The notes beneath the pieces were generated by a model, which saw only the letters and a list, made by a program, of their open reading frames with translations, did not search any database and was not told the origin of the DNA. A stretch of DNA of 64,000 nt, from positions 891,280 through 955,279 of the forward strand of contig KL647297.1 in NCBI GenBank assembly GCA_000727475.1, in the 5' to 3' direction. Of the stretch, positions 34,901 through 44,399 are shown piece after piece; the stretch's first letter is position 1, and every line of letters starts with the position of its first letter. The stretch is from Sarcocystis neurona. Taxonomy: Eukaryota; Apicomplexa; Conoidasida; Eucoccidiorida; Sarcocystidae. The position numbers and the translations under genes were made by a program.

Positions 34901-37900
34901 GTAGGCATACCGCAGAAAGGCGCATTTCTTTTCACAGAAATGATCATCAAGAGAGGAGAAGGACGAGCAGAAGAGGAAGAGAAAAAGAAGGAGAAGCAAA
35001 AGGCCACCGCAGCAAGTATTTCCTGTCCAAGAGACACCAACAGAGAGACAGACACAGCAGACGAGAAAGAAAAGTCCACGAAACAGAGGGGTACTAGCAT
35101 CTCATATTCACACTTTTTCAACAGAAATATATCAAATGAGCGACAGACAAAAGGCGAAAAAGTAAACCTCAGGGACCCTCAGCTACTTCTCTCTATATAT
35201 ATACACATACAGATACACATATATATATATTTCCTTATCTATATAGCGGTGAAAGGATATACACAGATAGATGAGGATAGAGAGGAGGAAAGCACACAGG
35301 TAATGCATGCGGAGAAACAAACACAGAAGCGGACGCTGTGGAAAACGCGTTCCCCGTAGTCAAATCCACATAGCAGAGAAACGTCTACACATATTCGCAC
35401 AAGCGTATGCCTAGATACAGAGACAGGAAGACATATAATACAGGGAGACGGAGATTGGAGACGGGAACCCAGGGAGGTGTGGCGCCGCGGCACGAGCGCT
35501 GCTGCTGGTGGCAGACCTGTGAGCTATTCCTCTGCAGGCGCAGTAGCGAAGAGCGGAGAAAACCTGGTGCAGCAGCACTGCAGCGCTGAACTCATCGAAC
35601 GGCTGTCGGACCGCTGCAGCAGCCCCTCCCATTCCACCGGCAGCGGGAGACGCAGCCCCAGCAGCAGCAGCAAAAGCAGTGACGGCGGTGTTGCAGGGCT
35701 GCTGCAGGGCGCAGGCGCGCTGGATCGTCGCGTCGTACAAGTCGCCGCCTCTGCACAACTCCATCACCTGCAGCAGCCACGCCGCAGACGCCGAGACACG
35801 CAGAGGAGACGGCAGGGACAGCAGGAGGGCAGCGCGTCCCGTGAGAGACGGACTCGTGCGAATGACCGCATGAGCAGCAACAGCAGCGGCGCAGCGTGAG
35901 ACGGACAGGAAGACAGAGAAACGGACAGAGAGATGCAGACGGAGATAAAGACCGACCGAAAGACAAAGAAAATACAGACACAGATAGAAACAAATAGATA
36001 GAAAAACAAAGATAGACACAGAAACATGTGCAGCATGGATGGAGATGGGAAGAGACCGCGAAGAGAAGACAGAAAGCGACACGTATGTGCCTGTAGGTGG
36101 AAATAGGAAGACATACAGAACGTGAAGACACACGGACAGAGAAATACAGAGAGATGTATGTGTCTACAAGTGGAACAGAGAGACACACACGATACGTGTC
36201 GTAGAGAGTCACACACATAGAGACGCATGCGAAAATTTCTCGGCAGTATTTTTTTTGTCGGAGGAGAGGAGCTGTACCACGTAGATGTATGCGAAGTCTT
36301 CGTATCCTTCGTAAATTCGAATGATGTTCGGGTGCTGGAGCATGCGAAGAATTTTCACTTCGTTCAGAGCTTGCTGCACCGCTCGCACGCCCCTGCGCAC
36401 AGAAGCAAAGCACACAAATGGAGACTGCGGTAAAGGGAAAATAATCCCTTGCAAACTGCAGAGACGCAGATACACACGGCCGTTTCTCGTTGCACAAACA
36501 TAAAGAGAGAGAGACGGATATATATACACATATACATATATATACACATAGATAGATACAGGTAGATATGGTGACGCTGGACGCGTGTATATCTCTTGCG
36601 TGAAGAGGTGATAGTCTCCGGAGAAAAGCTGCAAGACCAGCGATGCAGTCCCCTCGACCTCGTCTTCAGCGCCGCGCTCTCCGTCCCTCCCCTTGCTGGG
36701 GAAAATGTTTTGCTGGAGTTCTCCTAACACTGAGAGCCGGAGAAGTTGTCACTGGCACGCCAAGTTTTTCTCGTGTACGAACACCGCAGCAGAGACGGAC
36801 TGCGTGTGGTGTTGCTGCTTTCAGGGGAACACCCCCCGGGCACCGACGGACAAGAGCCGGGCCGGCGAAAAAGGAAGAAGACGAGCAGAGAGAAGAGAGT
36901 GGCGCACGCGCGCAGTTCTTGCAAAAGATGGAAGGCACACACTATTTTGTGAGGGGGAGGGGACGTCAACGCTGTGAGGAAGTCGCGGAACCGTACTTTT
37001 TAGATACGCGTTTCACGGCGCGTTGCAGGCCGGAGCACCTCTCCACGGCTATGAACAAGTCTCCCCAGGACCCAGTGCCGATCTTCTGCTTCAACACGTA
37101 GAATTCGAAAATGCTTTCTTTCCGCAAAAAGTCACCCACCTGCACGCAAGGACGCCGAACGAGAAACTGAAAACAGCTTCCTGGCAAACTCTGCCATGCC
37201 CCGACATCGCGCACCCCCCCGCGTGTGTACGTACACCACGAAAAAGATGTATCTGCGGTGTACGTACACCACGAAAGAAGTGTCTCTGCGGTGTACACAC
37301 ACAGCAAGAAAAAAATTTATCTCCAGTGTACGTACACGAGGAAAAAGTGTACGTACACTGGAGATTTGCGGTGTACGCACACCGAGAAGAGACGTACGCA
37401 GGGCGCCTGCAAGCTTCGAAGGGTATTCACAGAAGAACGCAGAGGGCCTTTCACACACATTCGTACAGACACGTGTTTGCATCCGCAAAAACCGCGCGGA
37501 AAGCGGATTTCATCAAAGGCCGGATAAGTCGCCGTCTAAAAAGAGGGTCTTCCCAATTAAGAATCTTTTACTCTTCTCCACCACCTTCGAACGTGTAGAC
37601 TTCCGCATGTAGGTATTCAGAGAAAAGACTCTATATACACATCTGCTGCTTCACATCTATCTATACACATGTATACATATGACTACACATTTTCAAGACA
37701 GATTTGCACAAACACATTTTCATGCGACAATATATACACGCATGTGCATGTTAACACACACATGTATTTGTATATTTATATACGCGTAAAAGTGTATATG
37801 TACATATATACGTATATATTGGAGCGCATATATATATTTATGCGCAGAATCCTGTACAAATAAGTTGATGGAGAGAGCGGTGTACACCCAGACATGGCGA

Positions 37901-39385
37901 GGCAGTCCTAGGAGCTCGCATATTTGCAGGATGAAGTAGAAACTTTTTTTTTCTCTTTGAAGGAGCGTTTTTGGCTGCAGTGCGCGGCGAGCGTGTCTTC
38001 AGGGAAAGAATCTTCTGGAGGTTCTGTCTCCTTGAAATGCCGAAATGGCGCAGAACTATCTGTAATTTCTGTCCCTCCTTGTCAGAAAAACACGGCCGTG
38101 GACCCCTACAGACGTACGACTACTTCGAAGAAAATACACATACGAAAACGCTCTGCAAGGGAAATAGCTGCAAGTGTACACCCGTGTTGTAATTCGCAGA
38201 GCAAACTGAAACAAAAACACAGGGGGATACGAAAAGAAGCAGGGAAATACAGAGAAGCACAAGTAACCGAAGAGGTAGGCTGGCGGTGACCACGTCGAAG
38301 ATCGCCATTTCTTCTTTTGCAAAAGAGACAGCATCCAACAAATACTTAGCCGGACTTCTTCGCCTCCTGCTATACACATCTCTCCTATAAATATATACGT
38401 GGATATGTGTGTGCCCATACTACGGTGTATGTGTAATATTTCTGTGCGCAGGTGTATGCACATACACATACATATACGCACATATATCTGTGCATATACG
38501 CACATGCACATATACATGCACACATACATGTGCATATAATCTCACACGTATATATCTGTGTACACGTGTACATATATGTGCAAATATAACAATACATATA
38601 TATCTGTTCACAAATTTATATGCACACACAGAAATATATATATATACGTGTAAGGGTACACTTACACACCTGTGCATGCGTATATATTTATATCACCGAT
38701 TTGACGAGAGTGCGAAAGGGGACAGCGAAGAGATTAACCGAAGACGACGCAAGGGCCTCAACAAACGCATGTTGGCTCGTTATCGTCAGTGGAGGGAAAA
38801 GGCGCAGGACAGAGAATAACGCTGCAGGATTTATTACTAATTTCTGTGTTCGTTATATTCGCAGAGAAGTGCCCGCACGCCAGCGGATCGTAACGCGGGG
38901 CATCGCACAGGTAGCTGCGTTTCCTTCTCAAAGCAGCTGCAGCGGCCGCAGAACTATATGCCCCCAGCAGTTTGTATAGACAAGAAGAGATATTCTCTCT
39001 ATCGCCTAGAAATGGCAGGAAGACTCACAGACACGTCTGCAGACGTAGAAAGACATACATAGGTGATAGCACACCCCACAAATACATTTTCTGCTTCTGC
39101 AGTAATTCTTGGATTATCCTCACGAGTCATATATACCTATAAATATATGTCTGTACGTATATCCACACATATATATCCATGTATGGGTATACATATATAT
39201 ATATATATATATACTTGGATGTATACGTATGTCGAAACAAATATATAAATATATATACATGCGTATATACATACAAATACTCGCATTTATGAAGGGGCAC
39301 GTAGAGAGAGGAAGCGCGAGAAAACAAAAAAGTGAAGGACGTGTCAAGAGTTCCAAATGAGGAGTTTTTGCTTGCAGTTCACACA
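25790..39385 (-). CDS. Giant calcium-dependent protein kinase (CDPK), multi-exon
   Basis: Ser/Thr kinase fused to a Ca2+-binding regulatory domain, the plant/apicomplexan CDPK class that links calcium signals to motility, secretion or egress. Seven exons were joined by hand (39647-39385, 37139-36997, 36392-36278, 35767-35517, 34898-33836, 32369-26896, 25998-about 25790); every junction is GT..AG and keeps phase. Signatures in order: GTGSWG loop, AVK lysine, alphaC NEVKIL, VMELCRGGDL hinge, HRDIKPEN, IDFGLA, GTIHFAAPEVL, DSWSCGVLLHLLLSGELPF and a final QQRLLPGQAL. A junction-like SMRDFQAHRQAF and helix LLRRWKRYGKLALLQKLF follow. EF1 is DGDGDGRLTVEE, EF2 degenerate and EF3 DRDGDGSLGVTD. Homopolymer-rich insertions make it far longer than usual CDPKs (about 500-700 residues). 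EF4 and the 3' end were not resolved; a 5' exon at 41.4-43.2 kb may belong. Confidence 0.9.
26110..26760. repeat. CTG-degenerate and TGTA tetranucleotide repeat in CDPK intron
   Basis: In the intron between exons 7 and 8 (26895-25999). 26110-26350 is CTG-rich and open on the minus strand (Gln/Arg/Glu). 26445-26750 is a TGTATGTA/TGTACG microsatellite with TGTG at the end. Confidence 0.7.
26896..32369 (-). CDS. CDPK exon 7: kinase end, giant insertion, EF1 and degenerate EF2
   Basis: A 5,474-nt exon of 1,824 codons, acceptor TTTATACAG at 32370 and donor GTAAAC at 26895. It starts with IEAPSFPLFRSSVWTGIS and RDLIARLLAVDPQQR, the end of the kinase domain. Then come Ser/Arg/Gly runs from the CTG block at 31.7-31.9 kb, a junction-like SMRDFQAHRQAF (about 31.25 kb), and long Ala/Gln/Ser-rich disorder with a poly-Gln block near 30.1 kb. 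The regulatory helix WKRYGKLALLQKLF is at about 28.5 kb, EF1 at about 27.88 kb, another Ala/Gln insertion, then WKCFPNPRCIRLAGFLAAS. That last segment fits the EF2 loop position and the conserved FLAA motif after it. No stop occurs despite more than 5 kb of repeats. Confidence 0.85.
32600..33000. repeat. GATA microsatellite in CDPK intron
   Basis: GATAGATA/GATATAGA run at 32700-32810 with TATATA flanks, in the intron between exons 6 and 7 (33835-32370). The same intron holds one exact (32559-32570) and one near-exact (33379-33390) copy of the palindrome GTGTACGTACAC. The remaining 33000-33835 is unique and has no gene. Confidence 0.85.
33836..34898 (-). CDS. CDPK exon 6: catalytic loop to alphaF with two insertions
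   Basis: Acceptor GCCTACAG; the codon split with exon 5 restores the Arg of HRDIKPEN. Catalytic loop and IDFGLACCYRP come first. About 120 residues rich in Arg, Ser, Ala and Pro are then inserted in the activation segment before GTIHFAAPEVL. A second insertion of about 150 residues (Gly/Ala/Asn/Arg-rich) separates PEVL from KKYDAKFVDSWSCG. The exon ends in GETEEEILQQ with a GTATAC donor, in phase 0. All core catalytic residues are kept, so an active kinase is expected. Confidence 0.88.
35517..35767 (-). CDS. CDPK exon 5: hinge and alphaD-alphaE
   Basis: Acceptor CTGCTGCAG then VMELCRGGDLYDATIQ, joining exon 4 as YIYV-VMEL in phase 0. An Ala/Gly/Pro-rich insertion of about 30 residues sits in the alphaD-alphaE linker. 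The exon ends SALRYCACRGIAH before a GTCTGC donor (phase 2). The usual His of the YCH motif is Ala here. Confidence 0.88.
36278..36392 (-). CDS. CDPK exon 4: alphaC and beta4-beta5
   Basis: 115 nt, acceptor TTCTGTGCGCAG. Reads GVRAVQQALNEVKILRML, then QHPNIIRIYEGYEDFAYIYV. It includes the alphaC Glu that pairs with the ATP lysine. Donor is GTACAG after GTG, phase 0. Confidence 0.9.
36997..37139 (-). CDS. CDPK exon 3: glycine-rich loop and ATP lysine
   Basis: 143 nt, acceptor GCGTGCAG. Reads VGDFLRKESIFEFYVLKQ, KIGTGSWGDLF, then RAVKRVSK. Donor GTACGG splits the next Lys codon, completed by exon 4 to SKKGVRAV. Confidence 0.88.
37225..37382. repeat. Cluster of GTGTACGTACAC palindromes in CDPK intron
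   Basis: The perfect 12-nt palindrome GTGTACGTACAC is at 37225, 37258, 37326 and 37347. Near-copies are at 37291 (GTGTACACACAC) and 37371 (GTGTACGCACAC). The first three are spaced 33 nt apart and share a following CACGAAAAAG-like spacer, so they arose by tandem duplication of a 33-nt unit. Located in the intron between exons 2 and 3. Confidence 0.9.
37321..37363. other. Perfect inverted repeat, 17-nt arms, 9-nt loop
   Basis: CTCCAGTGTACGTACAC, loop GAGGAAAAA, then the exact reverse complement GTGTACGTACACTGGAG. Both arms contain the palindrome, so the DNA can form either one large hairpin or two small cruciforms; as RNA it would be a stable stem-loop in the CDPK intron. Confidence 0.9.
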
Positions 39386-41310
39386 GGTGTATATTTCTTT
39401 TTTTTGTAGGCGTTGGGGTCTTGGCGAAGAAGAGAAGAACGCCGAATAATGGGCTGTGCGGTGCTTACACGTGCCTCGGGTGGGTGACCACTTTTGTGTC
39501 TGCTGCGCTGCTTTCTTCGACCCTGCGCCGCCGAAAGCGCCTGTTCCCCTGCTGCTGCGTCTTCTCCTGCTTTCGTTTTTTTTTCATTTCCTTTTCCTTT
39601 GCTTTTCTCTTCTTGTCCTTCCTTTTCTTCTCCGTCTGTGTTCCCTGCTGGCCAAGCAGCACGCACACAAGCAGCCGATGTCGCGGTCAAGCACCGGCAG
39701 AAGGTGGGCCAAAGGGAGCACAGTTCCTTCTTGCAAGCGCAGATGCTTCCCTTGCAACGTTCAAGCTGAGGGGAAACACGTATCCCTATAAAATCGTATC
39801 TACACGTGGCACACAAAAACACTTATACAAATGCATGCATGCATGTAAGTAAATTTCCGTGCGCTATATATATATGCACATATATATGTGTTAGGCACAC
39901 CTGCAGACAATTGCACACGTGTGTATATATACAAATGTACCCGCCTATCATATACGTACATACAAATAGCTATACACGTATATATACACATACAAATACA
40001 TATGTAAAAGTATACATATATATATACATACATTTTCCGCGTAAAGGTGTGTGGTCAGGTGATAGGATGACTTGTAAACGAGTAGTGAAACTGTCATACT
40101 TTGAGAGAGAGAAAGCGAGGGAGAACCTCTGCGAAGAACGTGCGTGGGATGCGCAGGTGATAAAAATGTCCTTCTCACCACGGGGTAAATTATTGTTTGT
40201 AACCGACGCCTCTGCCTGCACCAGCGCCGCCGAAGCGCGGATGTTTTCGACAGATAAAACAATAAAGATGTACCCCCCCAGACTCACACAACTACGTATT
40301 TGCTCATTAGCTCTCACACAAGGAGAGATACAGAGAAAAACAGGCACACACCTGTATATACGTGTACATATACATATGTATATAGTTGCTTAGTGACTAG
40401 ACGTACAAGAAAGATATGTACCGGAAGACCTACACGTGTGTATATCTTTGTTTACTCAGTCTTACATAGAGATATGTATTCTGATCTATCTATATATATA
40501 TATGTGACTACGCTACAGAGAGAGACACAAGCGCACAGAGAAAAGTATGTATCACAGGCATACATGGATATGTTCCTCACAGACAGAGACGCATAGAGCA
40601 ACACAGGTAAGGCAGGTACCTACACACGTATAGGCACATATATATATATATTGCTACGTGACTGCGTGTAGGTGAAGAGACATATACAGAGACAGAGACA
40701 AATATGTCTGCAAACTTTTATACGGCGGTGTATCTCTATACATCTGCTGCGGATATGTTGATATCCGCGTACAAAACGGAGGGCGGAGGAGGACCAACAG
40801 AGAAAGACAGAGGGGAGCATAGACACAGGCACAACATACGGACTCTTCACTTCTTTAATAAACACACACACATACCTACACACATGTCTACTCCTATTAT
40901 ATATATAGAGAGAGAGAGCTACACATATATATATATATACACGAGAGTGTGTCTATCTGTGAATCTCTATCTGTCGATATCCTTCTACATATATACGGGC
41001 AAATACATAAATCTAAATGTATGCATATATGTATATATATATCGAAGATATATTAAAAGAGAGAAAAAGAGAGACAGACTACGGATATGTACATGTGTGT
41101 TTATCTCGAATGCACAAATGTATGATTGTATGTATGTATGTACGTATGTATGTACGTATGTATGTGTGTATATGTGTACAGGTAGGGAGACAGACGACAA
41201 AAGAAAAAGAGAAAAGTATATAACCGTTTATATATATACATGTATATCCCGAATACATCAATGTGTATATTCGTATGTATATATAATATATATAGGATAG
41301 AAATATATAT
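37660..41310. repeat. Microsatellite blocks in and upstream of the CDPK 5' introns
   Basis: CATATATA/TGTATA blocks at 37660-37850, 38390-38690, 39125-39290, 39850-40035, 40360-40700 and 40870-41310. Between them 37870-38380 and 38700-39110 are unique; short Lys/Glu/Arg frames on plus there are unsupported. No extra gene seen. Confidence 0.7.
39385..39647 (-). CDS. CDPK exon 2: N-terminal Lys/Glu-rich segment
   Basis: Ends RRSSLLRQDPNAYKKKKYTP, then a GTGTGA donor in phase 0, joining VGDFLRKE of exon 3. The DPNAY-basic patch just before the kinase recalls the NPGMY-type segment preceding the catalytic domain in other apicomplexan CDPKs, which is my reason for including it. Upstream is a charged low-complexity part (GNTDGEEKEGQEEKSKGKG). 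Acceptor choice is uncertain: TGCTTGGCCAG (39648) fits phase 1, while TTTCCCCTCAG near 39770 gives a longer exon in phase 0. Confidence 0.55.
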
Positions 41311-41391
41311 AGAATTATTTATACTGCGCAGAGCGAGGTGCAGATCGAAGGATCGCGCGCGTGAGTGTCGGTATCTGCTGACTTAATTTAC

Positions 41392-43228
41392 CCGTTCTCT
41401 CAAACTCTGCTGCGCCTGTCTCACACCGTTGCTCTCGCTCTCCCTTCTGCTGCTCCTGTTGCACGCTCTGTTGCTGCTGGTGTTGTTCCTGCTGCTGCTG
41501 CTGTTGCTGTTGCTGCTGGTCCTGCCGTTGGTGGTGCTGCTGCTGCACTAACGCCTTGAGGCGGGGAGTTTCTCGTTCATGTCGGCCACTGTCCAGTGTA
41601 GGCGAGTTGCTTCCCGCAGCAGCTGCTGCTTTGTTTTCCGTTGCTGCGTTCGCTGCTGCTGCTGCTGCACCTGGAGTGGCTGCTGCTGTTTGCGTGTGCC
41701 GCTCTTCACTTCCTTCGCCGCCATTCGTACGTTCTGCAGAAGCTTCTTGTTGCGGCAGCAGCAACGCGTGAGCGGTTGCACTCCTTTCGCCACCGCAAGC
41801 GGCAGCAGGTCCCAGCGTCTGCTTCAAAGTAGGGACACCAGCAGCAGGTTCTGCCCTCCATAAAGGAACAGCACTTCCTTGCATTCCTGCTGCAGCAGCG
41901 GCTTCTCTTCTGCATACGAACGTTGCAGCTGCTTCTCGTCCCTGGGGACCCGTCCCCCCGTCCCGTCGCATTCCACCAGTGGCACCCACAGAAGCAGCAG
42001 CAGCAGCTGAGTGCGGGGTTTTCCCCGCTGCTGCCGTGGTTTTTGATGTGAATCCAGGAGTTGAAGATGGCGAGAATATAAACTCTCCACAGAAGTGAGG
42101 GGTGGGTGCTGCAGTTGTTAATTTTTCAGAACTTGCTGTCGCATACAGAGGAGAGGCATCACTGTGTTCTCCCTGGCACAGGCTTCGCGCTATTGCTGCT
42201 GTTTCTTCTGCTGCTGCTGCTGCAGCCTTAGCAGCACTGCGGGCCGTGCGCGTCGCTTGTGCCACCTGATGCTGTGCTGTAACCAGCACCCGCCTTCCCC
42301 TGCTGCCGCAGCCTTGCGACTCTGCTGCTGCTGCAAGCGGGGCGGACAACCGCAAGGCAGCTGCCGCTTGTGCAGCCCCAGCGGCAGCAGAACAGGCAAC
42401 CGAAGAAGACGTCTCCGCCGAAAGAGAAGGTGCTGAACAAAACGGCGAGGCAGCAGGAACAGGAGAAGGGAGAGAAAGCGGCGTCGCAGCCGCTGCAGCA
42501 GCAGGCATGCGAGAAGTAACGACAGCAGCAGAGCCGGCGAAGAAACGAGGTCCAGAGGCGTCCGGCTCGTGGCCGTGTTGCTTCAAGGAAACAGCGAGAC
42601 AGCGCTGTGGACTGCGCAGCTCTGCGAGTTCTGTTGCTGCGTCAGCGCTGTTTTCTGCGGCAGGGAGACGCGGTGAGACAGCTGCAGCTTCTCTCGGCTC
42701 TGCCAAGCGGGGAGAAACGAAAGTGCTGGTTCTCTTGCCCCGCGGTCGACAGGGGACGGTGGGGCGAGAAGAAAGACCACAGGCAGCAGCAGCAGCAGCG
42801 AGTAACGACGACGGGGGGACCCGGCGGCCCGCTGCAGGAGAAGCAGCAGCAGCACCGGTAGGAGACGCGCACACGGCGGAAGCAGCTGCTGTCGCAGCAG
42901 CAGCCGAGGAAGAAGAAGAGGAAGATACATCACAAGTTGTGCGCGACGTGAACACACCTTCTCCCCTTTGATCTGCTGCGGAACAGGTGAACTGCTGCAG
43001 CGCCCGGGACCCGTCTGTCGGCACAGAATAGACAGAAGAAGACAAGCAAGAAGGAGAAGAACAACAGCAAGAAGAAGGGCGAGGAAAGGAAGAAGAGGGA
43101 GAGGTTGCAGGAGAAAGAAGAGGAGGCGGAGAGAAACGTGGACTGGGTGAGTAACACCTGCTGCTCGGAGCACGCGCAGCAGCAGCACCGGGGGACCCGT
43201 CGACAGCGGCAGCAGCAGAGCGCGACAT
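41392..43228 (-). CDS. Ala/Ser/Gln-rich coding exon, possible CDPK N-terminus
   Basis: ATG at 43228 (MSRSAAAAVDGSPGAAAARA) opens 612 codons to a GTAAAT donor at 41391, which ends the exon in phase 1; without splicing the frame stops at 41315. The frame also runs upstream of the ATG to at least 43255, and TACAG just there could be an acceptor. Low-complexity protein: Ala, Ser and Pro runs, a helical middle part (QVAQATRTARSAAKAAAAAAEE) and a poly-Gln tract near 41.46-41.53 kb before GAAEFERTG. No domain seen. The phase-1 donor matches the phase-1 acceptor at 39648, giving T-A-GNTDGEEK, so it could be exon 1 of the CDPK. It could equally be an independent gene. Confidence 0.55.
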
Positions 43229-43519
43229 ATTGGCTTCAAAAAGATGCCTGTACACGACGGTTCACGACGGACTTCTGCTGCTGTCCCTCTGTGACCTCTT
43301 ACACAAATAAAAGTCACCGGAGGCCGGTGGGGTGGCTGACGGCTCTTCTAGGGAACGCGCACGAGGAACCCCGATATCTGCTGCGCAAGGTGGTGGCTGC
43401 TTTTCATCTGTACTTATCACCGGGCTGCTGAGCTGCAAGCACATCGAATCTGCGGCTTCTGCTGCAGCTACGGAGGCACAGTTCCTGCTGTAGCGCTGCT
43501 GGTAGAAGTCTTGGTACTC

Positions 43520-44340
43520 TCACGTGACGCTGCTGCTGCTGCGCAGACTCTTGTGCTGCGGAGTTTTTGTTTGTAGGCAGCAGAGCTGCGGGTCGTCGTA
43601 ACTCCTGCTGCTGCTGCATGTGCACCGAAGGACAAGTGTGGTGATGCTGCTGCACATCAAGCTAGCCGCTACGGCGGTAAAACGCCGCAAAGAAAACTGT
43701 CTCCTTCTGCAGGAGAACCCTCCTGCTGCAGAAGAAGGAAAAGAAGAAAACCTTGCTGCTGCTGCTGCTGCTGCTGCCGCAGTGGAACGTTGCTGCCGCA
43801 GAAGAAGAACCGAGTTCCTGCTGCCGATAACTGGCGCTGCTGCTGGGCAAACGGAGTTCCGCTGGTGGTGCTGCACTGGCAGAGAGACGGACAAGAACGC
43901 TGCGCCCGTTGGTGCCGGTGCGCAGAAGTCTGCAGCTGCTGCTGCGTTCGCGCCGCTTATCTCTGCAGTAATCTGCTGCTGAGAGCCCTGCTGTTACTAC
44001 ATCTGCAGCTGTGGTGGTGCCACGAGTTCCGCCTGTGGCAGTGAGGAACCACGGCTGCTGCTTTGCTGTTGCGCTTGCGCGCTCACCAGCTGTTGCTGGT
44101 GGTGGTGTGGTGCAGGTAGAATTCTCCTGCTATTGTCGTGGGCTCCACCTGCTGCTGCTCTCGTCAGAAAGGCACCAGCCGCTACTATGTGGATGCGCGT
44201 CCTACTTCGAACGGCAGTCTGCCGTTCTGCGTGTCGTCCTTTACCGGGTGCGCTGTCGTTGACGAGCGTCCAAGATTCTGCTGCTGCAGTGGGAGTGGAA
44301 GGTCCCCAGGCTTCTGCAAGCGCTGTTGCGTACATAGGTG
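43520..44340 (-). CDS. Coding-like Ala/Gln/Ser region with two adjacent in-frame stops
   Basis: One minus-strand frame is open from about 44380 to 44000 (ALAEAWGPSTPTAAAESWTL, then GAFLTRAAAGGAHDNSRR and LPQAELVAPPQLQM). It is broken by TAG TAA at 43999-43994, then open again to 43520 (ITAEISGANAAAAADF, then APVIGSRNSVLLLRQQRS). Other frames are also partly open, including one that crosses the double stop (RGTTTAADVVTAGLSAADYC). The structure may be several exons upstream of 43228 or a decaying gene. Function unknown. Confidence 0.3.
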
Positions 44341-44399
44341 TACACAGATGCACGCAGCATGCGTCGACGCAGACAGACACAGGAAGAGGAAGAAAACGA

